Source of the DNA: Pseudisothecium myosuroides
Taxonomy: Eukaryota > Streptophyta > Bryopsida > Hypnales > Lembophyllaceae
NCBI GenBank assembly: GCA_951799445.1
Contig: OX637287.1
Span: 32,692,224 to 32,756,223 of the forward strand
Length of the DNA: 64,000 nt
Direction of reading: 5' to 3'
The translations under genes and the position numbers were made by a program. The stretch's first letter is position 1; every line of letters starts with the position of its first letter. Positions 11,729-23,925 of this stretch are shown here, piece by piece. The notes under the pieces were generated by a model that saw only the letters and a program-made list of their open reading frames with translations, was not told the origin of the DNA and made no database searches.

Positions 11729-12127
11729 TTGAGCCGCCCATTACCAACCACCGTCCCATCAACATTCAACAAAGTGTCTTAAATTCATGAAAGGTTGTGA
11801 CTAATTTCCAACCATGAGTTCTTGGGTTCCAAACATCAATTCATCTATTCTTGTCATGACACATGTACTTGGTTTGAAGTGCCAAAGTGAACAAGAACTA
11901 GTCTCTTAAATGCGGGGTTTTGGAATAGTCTAGACATTGGATATGGGTCCAGACCAACTTTTGGCTTTCAAAATTCATAGTAATTTCAGTTCAAGTGATA
12001 AAATTGTCAAACATTTTGCAATCACTGTCATTTCTAATTTTGCAAATAGGAAAATATTTGCTTCACTTTGCAGTACTCCAGATTTGTCTAAAATAGCTTA
12101 TTTGGTCACTTACCGGTGGCTCTAACT
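11729..12127. mobile_element. About 400-bp insertion in the left outer arm
   Basis: The right arm reads continuously through ATCTAAGG-GATGAAATGG, whereas the left arm is split there by this segment. TAAGG occurs on both sides (11724-11728 and 12128-12132), consistent with a target duplication. The ends are short imperfect inverted repeats (GTTGAGCCGCC and GGTGGCTCTAAC). The partner arm serves as the empty site. Non-coding; superfamily not determined. Confidence 0.65.
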
Positions 12128-12539
12128 TAAGGGATGAAATGGTGTGGGATATTCCACACCCAACAATAGATACAAGGACATGTGGCATTCCACAAGACTT
12201 GTCAATAGTATCCACTAACAACAACGTTAAATACTATAAGCTTAAAATTTAATTACATTATAAAAACAAACATCAATGTCTGGAAATAGTGAGCAAAAAA
12301 TTCATGTGGAACTAGGTATTCGACCACAGACTACTTTGCTTTGCTTCAAAAACCACTTATGTTTTGTATTTAAAATGAAGAAGATTAGTCTTTATGTTCA
12401 ACCCCCCCCCCATGGGTGAAATGTAAAACAATCAATGTGGGATATATATGAATTAGAATTAGAATAGGAGCTCAACTGCTCATAGTTATGTCAAATTAAA
12501 GTAGAAATTGTATTTGTAATAAAACTTCAAACCTAGCAT

Positions 12540-12850
12540 TTAGGCATAGTAGAATTACTTTTTTCAAAAAACTTTGAGCTAAAAAAAGTTGGAAAATCAA
12601 GTTAAGTTTCATATCCAAAAATCCGTTTGAGATTTTGAGTCTTTGGACAATCAAAAGTTATGAACAAATATCAGAGAAGGGTTGGAAGGGACATTCTTTT
12701 TAACATTTTCAAACATTCTCTTTGAATTTTGTTCATAACTTTTGATTGGAGACTCAAAATCTCAAACGGATTTTTGGATATGAAATTTAGCTTAATTTAA
12801 AAACTTTTTTTAGTTCAAAGTTTTTTGAAAGAAGTCATTCTACCATGCGT
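12540..12850. repeat. Local hairpin at the outer part of the left inner arm
   Basis: A segment with AAAAATCCGTTTGAGATTTT and CAAAAGTTATGAACAAA is followed by its inverted copy, with arms of about 150 bp and a short spacer. The same block occurs at the mirror site (about 21811-22121), and a related block occurs three times in the CACTA element at 31171-32414. Confidence 0.75.
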
Positions 12851-13374
12851 AAATGAGGTTTGGAATTGCACTCCAAACATAATTTTTACGTTTTGACAAT
12901 GAGTGATCAAACGCTCAACTTCAAATTATTCCATATTCTTTAAGACTCATGATGGACAATGAATTTCAATATAAAAATGACATCTCCACCCTCCATTTCT
13001 ACAAATGTCAATGATGGTTTAAATCATTGGTACCATCCTAATTTGTTTTTTTTATAGTAGATGGTTAAATTGCATTGGTATGTATATTATTCAATGGATA
13101 TTTTGGATTTTTGGCAAACCATCTTTTCTTACAATAATTTGTTGATTTGTATGTCTAGTTCTAGAATTAGCATAAAAAAATTGGAGCACATCATAAACGT
13201 ACTCCACCATCCTGGTACCAAAGCTTATACTAATGATGTGGATGAATTTTGTGGATGAGGACTCCAAAGAAGAAAAGGCAACCTCTCAAAAGGCTACTGA
13301 ATGTTATGAGGGTAATCAAACTTCCTGCAATTTTTCTTGCTCAATTGGTTTAGGAATGGAGAACTGCAAATTAA

Positions 13375-13596
13375 CCCTTGAAAGGCCCTTGGATCCCTCT
13401 ATATGACCCACATTTAGCCTTATAACTCTTCAATTATAGCTTAGTATATTAAATTATGATACATTTTTATTTAAGTATATCATGATCATTAATTTCCTTT
13501 GTACTGAAAAGTATTTGGTCAATGTTATTATGATCAAATACCACCAAAATCATAATATACTATACAATTGCAAATGATTTTTAGGCCCTTCCAGGG
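13375..13596. mobile_element. 222-bp TTAA-flanked element
   Basis: The ends are CCCTTGAAAGGCCCTTGG and a related inverted GGGCCTTCCAGGG, each bordered by TTAA. Directly after the right TTAA, CCCCTAAAGGA starts another end of the same style. The mirror copy lies at 21065-21286. Non-coding. Confidence 0.6.
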
Positions 13597-13792
13597 TTAA
13601 CCCCTAAAGGATATGAGGATTGCTCATATTGTGGAGATACTATAACCAACTTCCAAATACACAGGCCATTTGCATTGACTAAAATTATTTTTTTAGCATA
13701 GAATTTTTGTTCTGTGATTTTCACGAAATTTTGTACAACAAGATTGTGTAAGATAAAAATTCTTGTATACAAAGACCATAGATAATTGTAGA

Positions 13793-14069
13793 CATTAGAA
13801 GAGATTTGAGGGCTCTAAGAGCCCGCGAGTTATCTGGCCCTGGGAACAGCCTGGGAGCAATAATCTGACGTGGCCGAGAGAGTGCCACGTCAAAAAATTA
13901 ATTTTTTAACATTTATAAATAAAAAATAAATAAATTTAAAAAAAAATTAATAATAATATTGTAATATTTAAAAAAAAATTTATTTTATTATCATTTTTAT
14001 ATTCTAATTGTTCCCAGCTGCGGGAACAGCCTGAAACGGCCCCTCGCAGCCCTCAAATCTCTTCTAATG
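13793..14069. mobile_element. CATTAGA-family MITE, copy 1 (277 bp)
   Basis: The ends are CATTAGAAGAGATTTGAGGG and its inverted partner, enclosing GC-rich subterminal parts (CAGCCTG, GCCACGTC) and an A/T-only core. The mirror copy lies at 20592-20868. The ends resemble those at 16204-16463 and 62442-62805. Confidence 0.75.
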
Positions 14070-16203
14070 CATTCATTGAATACGTTCAACTTCCTAGTCG
14101 GAAATTGCAAAAGAAGTCTGGCTTCCACTAATAGAATTTCTATGAATGGACATGTAGAGCCGGTTGGCAAGTAAAATGATAACTTATAATAAAAGATCAT
14201 TGACATGGAATAGCAACTCCTAGGCAAGCTAGCCAATCAGGGTTGTTTGCCTCTTCGGAATTCAATTGTAATTGTGGTGTCATGGAATGAGGATGTTTCA
14301 GTTGAATGTAACAATCATTTACAGAATCTGGACACTTGAGTTCAAACTATGTATAGAGGTTCAAAGATCTAGTTCCAATTCATTATAGGCAAAATGTCTT
14401 CTTCTCCCAAATTTTCCTTTGTTGGCAACGTTGAACTTAGGTAGCAGACAAGCTCGTTTCTTCTTCTTTTGCATGGTGATCTCTGATGTTGTCCTGGTCT
14501 ACCCATCGAGCACCAATGCCAATCGCAGAGTTAAGGTAATCTAACATCGTGTAACTTGTCATCTTGATTGGTGCTTGAATGAAAACAAGGATGTCTCTGT
14601 CCCTCCAACGTGTAGTAGTCTACAACTTCCCAATAAAAATTGCATAAGAAATCATCCAATAAATTGAGGGACCAAAAAAATTGATCTAAAGAGGGTTTGA
14701 CAACAGTGGTACTCAAATGATCTTTAAAGTCTAGACGCACATATGTTAAATTAACCCTAACAATATCTTCTACCTTATCGATATTCTTATTCTCAGAAGG
14801 CTACTTATTTTTGTGATGACCATGATTAGGATGTTTTGTTTTTGTCCAACAACCTTTAGCTAGCGAGATTTTTGTGTGTCCAATTTGAGTTTTTGTTGTT
14901 GGGGTAATACATCTCTAGAGGCCAGGATGATTGGAGACTTAGGAATCAACGTGCAAAGCAAGCGCAAGAATGGCAGAGGACGACAAACTTCATTTTTAGA
15001 AAGACTGTGAATTCCTGTGAACACCCTCCCAACAAGTGCAGTGGCTACTAGATGATACCCCGTGTAGAAGCAAGAATTCAATCTCTATCCCATGCCATTA
15101 TAATGATGATACGACAACAATTAGGGACCTAATTGTGTCTCCCTTTTGAATATTGACTGACCCACGTACCCAACATCAATTCATGTCTTCCAAACAACAC
15201 TTGGTTGGTCTTCAATTACAAAGTTGTTTGCACGCTTGACTTTGTTAATAATGTCTATGGACCTTGCTGTTTGAATGAAAATGAGGATGTCTGCCCCTCC
15301 AACATGTAATAGTCTACAACTTCCCAATAAAAAATGATTGCGTAAGAAATCATCTAATAAATTGAATGACCAAAAAAATCAAATTTGACAGCAATGGTAC
15401 CCAAAGTGATCTTTACAAAATACAAGCCTACACATGTTGTCAAGTTTGGAACAGACTCTAGGACATATACACATTCTACAATCAAAACATCCGAGGTCTA
15501 CAACATTGTAGATCCCTTTCAAAGTCTGCTAAATTACACATCAGGAATCATCCATTACGTTTGCATCAATGGTAAATTTTCTTCCTTTTCTACAAATTTT
15601 GAGTTTGTGTGATATACCATTGTAGAGATTCCAAGGTGCTAGGACTCTAGTGTGAAAAATGTTATGTTCTTGTAAATTTGCATCCAAAAACCTTTACAAG
15701 ATTAGACAAAGTATCTACAAGAAACTTCCAGATTCATGTAGAACTTTAATTTTAGCTCGTTAATTATTACTTGTAACGCAACACAAAATTCTAGACTATG
15801 GAAGGGGAGTTTTCAAACAAGGGGTCGGGGGTGTCAAAACTATAGGTAATGCCTATTCAAGCTATTTCAAATTTAGTATTTCTATTTTTACATGTAGGTG
15901 GCCTCTCACTCACTGTGATTCTCAAATGGTCATTCTCATCTAAAGTGCTATGATCCCAATATTAAAATGAAAGAATGTAGAGCTGTTATTTTCCAAAAAA
16001 TGGCCCTTTAAAACCCTCTCAAAATTAGACAAAGCATCTGTAAGAAACCTTCTAAATTCACGTAAAATTGCAATCATAAGGGCTTAATTCTTGACTGTAA
16101 TACAAAGAATTTGGAATATTCCTAAATTTGACAAAAAATAAGTAGGCAGTTTCCAAAAAAATTGCATTCTCTTTGAAAATGCTAGAAGGGCTAAACCAAG
16201 AAA

Positions 16204-16463
16204 CATTAGATGTTTTGGGGGGTCTCTAGAGGGCCGTTTCAGGGGCATTCCTCAATCTGGCCCGATTTTGTGAACAGCGGTACGGCTGTCAGAAAATATT
16301 TATTAAAAAATAAGAATAAAATATATATTTTTTCAAATATCATTTGGAGCAATTTTAAATTTTTTTTTTTTTCCAAAAATGACGTGGCAATCACTCTGCC
16401 ACATTAGTCAGCTGCTGCAGCGCGTTCCCACAGCCCTCCAAGACCTCCAAATCCCATCTAATG
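16204..16463. mobile_element. CATTAGA-family MITE, copy 2 (260 bp)
   Basis: It starts CATTAGATGTTTTGGGGGG and ends with inverted GGGATTTGGAGGTCTTGGAGG and CATTAG. A GC-rich block with GCCACGTCA-type sequence flanks an A/T core, as in copy 1. The mirror copy lies at 18198-18457. Confidence 0.75.
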
Positions 16464-16791
16464 AGGTAAGCACATTAAAGGGTGTTAGACTTCAAGACTT
16501 GTGCTCCAAGAATGCATGCAATTTGGAAAGAAAACCTTTCTTTCTTGCAATGTAGCAAAACTATCTAAAACCTTAGTTCCCAAGAGAGTTGCATTCTCTT
16601 TGAAATTGTTTAAAAAGGCTAAATGAAATAAAGGGAAAGACAGACTTTTAAACTTGTTCTTCAAAAATGGATGCAATTTGGGATTTAACTAAAGCTTACT
16701 TCCTTGCAATGCAGCAAAATCTTTTAAAACTTTGGACAGTATTTGCGTTTTGCAAACAAAACATCTGAGGTCTACAACCAAATATACCCAT

Positions 16792-16977
16792 AGTTATCAC
16801 ATTGGACAAATTGTCCGTCCTAACTATTTGATTTATTTGTCTGTCTAGGACGCTGTTTGGTGACCCTCACCCGCTCGATGTGATTACTATAAAGTAGTTA
16901 CATTGTATGTTCGGTCCGTCCGATATGTCCGCCTATCTGGAACGTCTAGTGATATCAACTCGTCTGGTGTGACAACA
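16792..16977. mobile_element. Small MITE near the centre of the palindrome
   Basis: Imperfect termini GTTATCACATTGGACAAATTG and inverted GTTGTCACACCAGACGAGTTG bound about 186 bp. The insert interrupts a segment present uninterrupted around 15500-15640 (CTACAACATTGTAGATCCC), which acts as an empty-site relative. The mirror copy lies at 17684-17869. Confidence 0.55.
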
Positions 16978-17156
16978 ATGAATATATCCCTTTCAAGGTT
17001 TGCTAAATTGCACATCAAGGACCATCCATCACGTTTGTATTACTGCTAAACTCTCTTTCATTTCTACAAATTTTGAGTTTGTGTGATATACCATTGTAGA
17101 GATTATTTATGAGTTATGTAGTGTGATATATACCATTGGAGAGATTCTATGGTGCT

Positions 17157-17504
17157 AGATGCAACTTTGGAAAACTCATTTATTTTATGACAGGAATTAA
17201 TTTTGGATACATAAAAATTTTCTCTGGATGATCTTTGAAATGCATATTAGAGATGAACTTATACAATTGGATTCGTGATGGAGATGAAGATATACAATTG
17301 GATTCGTGATGGAGCCATATGTTCTTGAAGGATATGCAAAGCAACAGAAAGTTCTTTAATTGTTGGGCAAGCTCTCAAGTCATGGCTAGTTATTGAGCAA
17401 TTCCCTTCTCCAGCGTATAATGTACTAAAGATTATGTAATTAATTCTCAGAGGACAACAAACTACCACCATGAAAAAATAAAACTCTTAAAATACTCAGG
17501 TCCA
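17157..17504. other. Spacer (loop) of the giant inverted repeat
   Basis: This 348-bp unique segment lies between the arms. It contains a short direct duplication, ATACAATTGGATTCGTGATG, twice within 17265-17315. No gene is seen; the 70-codon minus-strand frame here has no recognisable features. Confidence 0.75.
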
Positions 17505-20500
17505 AGCACCATAGAATCTCTCCAATGGTATATATCACACTACATAACTCATAAATAATCTCTACAATGGTATATCACACAAACTCAAAATTTGTAGAAA
17601 TGAAAGAGAGTTTAGCAGTAATACAAACGTGATGGATGGTCCTTGATGTGCAATTTAGCAAACCTTGAAAGGGATATATTCATTGTTGTCACACCAGACG
17701 AGTTGATATCACTAGACGTTCCAGATAGGCGGACATATCGGACGGACCGAACATACAATGTAACTACTTTATAGTAATCACATCGAGCGGGTGAGGGTCA
17801 CCAAACAGCGTCCTAGACAGACAAATAAATCAAATAGTTAGGACGGACAATTTGTCCAATGTGATAACTATGGGTATATTTGGTTGTAGACCTCAGATGT
17901 TTTGTTTGCAAAACGCAAATACTGTCCAAAGTTTTAAAAGATTTTGCTGCATTGCAAGGAAGTAAGCTTTAGTTAAATCCCAAATTGCATCCATTTTTGA
18001 AGAACAAGTTTAAAAGTCTGTCTTTCCCTTTATTTCATTTAGCCTTTTTAAACAATTTCAAAGAGAATGCAACTCTCTTGGGAACTAAGGTTTTAGATAG
18101 TTTTGCTACATTGCAAGAAAGAAAGGTTTTCTTTCCAAATTGCATGCATTCTTGGAGCACAAGTCTTGAAGTCTAACACCCTTTAATGTGCTTACCTCAT
18201 TAGATGGGATTTGGAGGTCTTGGAGGGCTGTGGGAACGCGCTGCAGCAGCTGACTAATGTGGCAGAGTGATTGCCACGTCATTTTTGGAAAAAAAAAAAA
18301 ATTTAAAATTGCTCCAAATGATATTTGAAAAAATATATATTTTATTCTTATTTTTTAATAAATATTTTCTGACAGCCGTACCGCTGTTCACAAAATCGGG
18401 CCAGATTGAGGAATGCCCCTGAAACGGCCCTCTAGAGACCCCCCAAAACATCTAATGTTTCTTGGTTTAGCCCTTCTAGCATTTTCAAAGAGAATGCAAT
18501 TTTTTTGGAAACTGCCTACTTATTTTTTGTCAAATTTAGGAATATTCCAAATTCTTTGTATTACAGTCAAGAATTAAGCCCTTATGATTGCAATTTTACG
18601 TGAATTTAGAAGGTTTCTTACAGATGCTTTGTCTAATTTTGAGAGGGTTTTAAAGGGCCATTTTTTGGAAAATAACAGCTCTACATTCTTTCATTTTAAT
18701 ATTGGGATCATAGCACTTTAGATGAGAATGACCATTTGAGAATCACAGTGAGTGAGAGGCCACCTACATGTAAAAATAGAAATACTAAATTTGAAATAGC
18801 TTGAATAGGCATTACCTATAGTTTTGACACCCCCGACCCCTTGTTTGAAAACTCCCCTTCCATAGTCTAGAATTTTGTGTTGCGTTACAAGTAATAATTA
18901 ACGAGCTAAAATTAAAGTTCTACATGAATCTGGAAGTTTCTTGTAGATACTTTGTCTAATCTTGTAAAGGTTTTTGGATGCAAATTTACAAGAACATAAC
19001 ATTTTTCACACTAGAGTCCTAGCACCTTGGAATCTCTACAATGGTATATCACACAAACTCAAAATTTGTAGAAAAGGAAGAAAATTTACCATTGATGCAA
19101 ACGTAATGGATGATTCCTGATGTGTAATTTAGCAGACTTTGAAAGGGATCTACAATGTTGTAGACCTCGGATGTTTTGATTGTAGAATGTGTATATGTCC
19201 TAGAGTCTGTTCCAAACTTGACAACATGTGTAGGCTTGTATTTTGTAAAGATCACTTTGGGTACCATTGCTGTCAAATTTGATTTTTTTGGTCATTCAAT
19301 TTATTAGATGATTTCTTACGCAATCATTTTTTATTGGGAAGTTGTAGACTATTACATGTTGGAGGGGCAGACATCCTCATTTTCATTCAAACAGCAAGGT
19401 CCATAGACATTATTAACAAAGTCAAGCGTGCAAACAACTTTGTAATTGAAGACCAACCAAGTGTTGTTTGGAAGACATGAATTGATGTTGGGTACGTGGG
19501 TCAGTCAATATTCAAAAGGGAGACACAATTAGGTCCCTAATTGTTGTCGTATCATCATTATAATGGCATGGGATAGAGATTGAATTCTTGCTTCTACACG
19601 GGGTATCATCTAGTAGCCACTGCACTTGTTGGGAGGGTGTTCACAGGAATTCACAGTCTTTCTAAAAATGAAGTTTGTCGTCCTCTGCCATTCTTGCGCT
19701 TGCTTTGCACGTTGATTCCTAAGTCTCCAATCATCCTGGCCTCTAGAGATGTATTACCCCAACAACAAAAACTCAAATTGGACACACAAAAATCTCGCTA
19801 GCTAAAGGTTGTTGGACAAAAACAAAACATCCTAATCATGGTCATCACAAAAATAAGTAGCCTTCTGAGAATAAGAATATCGATAAGGTAGAAGATATTG
19901 TTAGGGTTAATTTAACATATGTGCGTCTAGACTTTAAAGATCATTTGAGTACCACTGTTGTCAAACCCTCTTTAGATCAATTTTTTTGGTCCCTCAATTT
20001 ATTGGATGATTTCTTATGCAATTTTTATTGGGAAGTTGTAGACTACTACACGTTGGAGGGACAGAGACATCCTTGTTTTCATTCAAGCACCAATCAAGAT
20101 GACAAGTTACACGATGTTAGATTACCTTAACTCTGCGATTGGCATTGGTGCTCGATGGGTAGACCAGGACAACATCAGAGATCACCATGCAAAAGAAGAA
20201 GAAACGAGCTTGTCTGCTACCTAAGTTCAACGTTGCCAACAAAGGAAAATTTGGGAGAAGAAGACATTTTGCCTATAATGAATTGGAACTAGATCTTTGA
20301 ACCTCTATACATAGTTTGAACTCAAGTGTCCAGATTCTGTAAATGATTGTTACATTCAACTGAAACATCCTCATTCCATGACACCACAATTACAATTGAA
20401 TTCCGAAGAGGCAAACAACCCTGATTGGCTAGCTTGCCTAGGAGTTGCTATTCCATGTCAATGATCTTTTATTATAAGTTATCATTTTACTTGCCAACCG

Positions 20501-22234
20501 GCTCTACATGTCCATTCATAGAAATTCTATTAGTGGAAGCCAGACTTCTTTTGCAATTTCCGACTAGGAAGTTGAACGTATTCAATGAATGCATTAGAAG
20601 AGATTTGAGGGCTGCGAGGGGCCGTTTCAGGCTGTTCCCGCAGCTGGGAACAATTAGAATATAAAAATGATAATAAAATAAATTTTTTTTTAAATATTAC
20701 AATATTATTATTAATTTTTTTTTAAATTTATTTATTTTTTATTTATAAATGTTAAAAAATTAATTTTTTGACGTGGCACTCTCTCGGCCACGTCAGATTA
20801 TTGCTCCCAGGCTGTTCCCAGGGCCAGATAACTCGCGGGCTCTTAGAGCCCTCAAATCTCTTCTAATGTCTACAATTATCTATGGTCTTTGTATACAAGA
20901 ATTTTTATCTTACACAATCTTGTTGTACAAAATTTCGTGAAAATCACAGAACAAAAATTCTATGCTAAAAAAATAATTTTAGTCAATGCAAATGGCCTGT
21001 GTATTTGGAAGTTGGTTATAGTATCTCCACAATATGAGCAATCCTCATATCCTTTAGGGGTTAACCCTGGAAGGGCCTAAAAATCATTTGCAATTGTATA
21101 GTATATTATGATTTTGGTGGTATTTGATCATAATAACATTGACCAAATACTTTTCAGTACAAAGGAAATTAATGATCATGATATACTTAAATAAAAATGT
21201 ATCATAATTTAATATACTAAGCTATAATTGAAGAGTTATAAGGCTAAATGTGGGTCATATAGAGGGATCCAAGGGCCTTTCAAGGGTTAATTTGCAGTTC
21301 TCCATTCCTAAACCAATTGAGCAAGAAAAATTGCAGGAAGTTTGATTACCCTCATAACATTCAGTAGCCTTTTGAGAGGTTGCCTTTTCTTCTTTGGAGT
21401 CCTCATCCACAAAATTCATCCACATCATTAGTATAAGCTTTGGTACCAGGATGGTGGAGTACGTTTATGATGTGCTCCAATTTTTTTATGCTAATTCTAG
21501 AACTAGACATACAAATCAACAAATTATTGTAAGAAAAGATGGTTTGCCAAAAATCCAAAATATCCATTGAATAATATACATACCAATGCAATTTAACCAT
21601 CTACTATAAAAAAAACAAATTAGGATGGTACCAATGATTTAAACCATCATTGACATTTGTAGAAATGGAGGGTGGAGATGTCATTTTTATATTGAAATTC
21701 ATTGTCCATCATGAGTCTTAAAGAATATGGAATAATTTGAAGTTGAGCGTTTGATCACTCATTGTCAAAACGTAAAAATTATGTTTGGAGTGCAATTCCA
21801 AACCTCATTTACGCATGGTAGAATGACTTCTTTCAAAAAACTTTGAACTAAAAAAAGTTTTTAAATTAAGCTAAATTTCATATCCAAAAATCCGTTTGAG
21901 ATTTTGAGTCTCCAATCAAAAGTTATGAACAAAATTCAAAGAGAATGTTTGAAAATGTTAAAAAGAATGTCCCTTCCAACCCTTCTCTGATATTTGTTCA
22001 TAACTTTTGATTGTCCAAAGACTCAAAATCTCAAACGGATTTTTGGATATGAAACTTAACTTGATTTTCCAACTTTTTTTAGCTCAAAGTTTTTTGAAAA
22101 AAGTAATTCTACTATGCCTAAATGCTAGGTTTGAAGTTTTATTACAAATACAATTTCTACTTTAATTTGACATAACTATGAGCGGTTGAGCTCCTATTCT
22201 AATTCTAATTCATATATATCCCACATTGATTGTT
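17505..22234 (-). repeat. Right inner arm of the palindrome
   Basis: This is the reverse complement of 12427-17156, with the same nested elements in reverse order: small MITE 17684-17869, CATTAGA MITE 18198-18457, CATTAGA MITE 20592-20868, TTAA element 21065-21286 and local hairpin 21811-22121. Every short reading frame on one arm has an identical mirror frame on the other, showing very little divergence. Confidence 0.85.
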
Positions 22235-22237
22235 TTG

Positions 22238-23591
22238 CATCCCACCACGCCATATGTACCATGGGGTACCTTTCAAAATGGCGTTTTTTGCATTTGCAGG
22301 GAAGAAAATATCACATTTGCTAACTTGGACAGCCTCTCGAGGGTTGAAAAATTGTATTTCACCAAAAAAAAGATATTCCGCAAAGTCTACCAACAAGTGT
22401 AGTGGAGAGAAAATTTTCACTGCTACCAACTTTGACACCTTCCCAAGGACTGAAATATTTTTACTTTACCATGGAATGTTCGTGATGAGATCATCTGTAT
22501 GTTGATAATATATGTGCCAAATTTCAAGGTCAAAAGATTCACACAAAAAAAGACATTTGAAATCTACCAACATGTGTAGTTGTGAGAAACAATTTCACTA
22601 CTACCAACTATGACACTATCTTAAGGGTTGAAATATTGTTTATTTACCATGAAATTTTTAATTATGAAATCATCTCTATATTAATAACATGTGTGCCAAA
22701 TTTCAATGTGAAAATATTCACACAAAAAAAAGATATGTTAATTCTACTAACATGTGTAGTTGTGAGAACGATTTTTTTAGTCCTTGGGATAGTTTCATTT
22801 TTTGGGTAAATTTTCACACAAATGTAGAAAGTCATTCTTACAACTACACATGTTGGTAGAATTAGAATATCTTTTTTTGGGAAATCTTTTGACCTTGAAA
22901 TTTGGCAAACATTTTATCAATATAGAAATGATCTCATGCCAAAATTTTCATGGCAAAACGTATTTTTTTCAGCCCTTGGAATAGTGTCAAAGTTGGTAGT
23001 AGTGAAAATTTTCTCACTGCTATACACATTGGTAGAATTAGCATATCTTCTTTTGTGTGAATCTTTTGACATTGAAATTTGGCACACATGTTATTAATAT
23101 AGAGATGATTTCAAAACAAAAATTTCATGGTAAATAAACAATTTTTCAACCCTTAAGATAGTGTCATAGTTGGTAGTAGTGAAATTGTTTCTCACAACTA
23201 CACATGTTGGTAGATTTCAAATGTCTTTTTTTGTGTGAATCTTTTGACCTTGAAATTTGGCACATATATTATCAACATACAGATGATCTCATGACAAAAA
23301 CTCCATGGTAAAGTAAAAATATTTCAGCCCTCGGAAGGGTGTCAAAGTTGGCAGCAATGGAATTTTTTTCACCGCTATACTTGTTGGTAGACTTTAAATA
23401 TCTTTTTTTTGGTGAATCTTTTGTCCCTCAAATTTGTTACACATGTTATTAACATAAAGATTTTCTTGTACCAAAAATTTCATGGTAAAAAAGCAATTTT
23501 TCAGCCCTCAAGAGGTTGTCAAAATTGGCAGATGTGAAATTTCCTTCCTTGCGAATGCAAAAACGCCATTTTGAATAGTACCCCATTGTAC
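22238..23591. mobile_element. Foldback element of about 180-bp inverted tandem units, right outer arm only
   Basis: The ends are GTACCATGGGGTACC...CAAAATGGCG and an inverted partner (CGCCATTTTGAATAGTACCC). Inside, a unit of about 180 bp (marked by ACATGTGTAGTTGTGAGAA, GTGCCAAATTTCAA and AAAGTTGGTAGTAGTGAAA) repeats about three times in one orientation up to about 22800, then about four times in the opposite orientation. The left arm at 12404-12426 has only a short C-rich junction here. Non-coding. Confidence 0.75.
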
Positions 23592-23925
23592 TTAAAGACT
23601 AGTCTTCGTCATTCTAAACACAAAAAGTAAGTGGTTTTTGAAGCAAAGCAAAGTAGTGGTTGAATACCTAGTTCCACATGAATTTTTTGCTCACTATTTC
23701 CAAAAATTGATGTTTGTTTTTATACTATAATTAAATGTTAAGCTTTTAGTATTAACGTTGTTGTTAGTGTTTACTATTGACAAGTCTCGTAGAATGCCAC
23801 ATGTCCTTGTAACTATTGATGGATGTGGAATATCCTGCACCATTTCATCCCTTAGATGAAATGATGTAGTATATTCTACATCATTTCGTTTGGGGGAAGG
23901 CAATAGCACTGATCGTTATTTATTT

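Larger units (their letters stand above)
12427..17156 (+). repeat. Left inner arm of the palindrome
   Basis: This arm mirrors 17505-22234. It contains, in order, a local hairpin (12540-12850), a 222-bp TTAA-flanked element (13375-13596), a MITE (13793-14069), two diverged copies of a segment around CCCTCCAACRTGTARTAGTC (about 14570-14760 and 15275-15430), a second MITE (16204-16463), about 165-bp tandem units (16150-16740) and a small MITE (16792-16977). It is a mosaic of non-coding repeats. Confidence 0.85.
11665..23925. repeat. Giant inverted repeat (about 12.2 kb) with a 348-bp spacer
   Basis: The segment reads nearly the same on both strands about a centre at 17330.5. Inner arms 12427-17156 and 17505-22234 (about 4.73 kb each) look almost identical; one difference I saw is CAACTGCTC versus its partner CAACCGCTC. 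Outer arms (11665-12426 and 22235-23925) are homologous but plainly diverged, and each carries a private insertion. The ends carry CCTTCCCCCAAACG followed by a palindromic ATGTAGAATATACTACAT-type block. No reading frame exceeds 80 codons and I recognise no protein. It may be a foldback transposon, a segmental inverted duplication, or partly an assembly hairpin. Confidence 0.85.

Noticed and set aside
12404..23591. CRISPR-like array from the regular repeats in and around the palindrome
   Set aside because: The repeats are long diverged tandem units in a eukaryotic genome, without constant short repeats and unique spacers.
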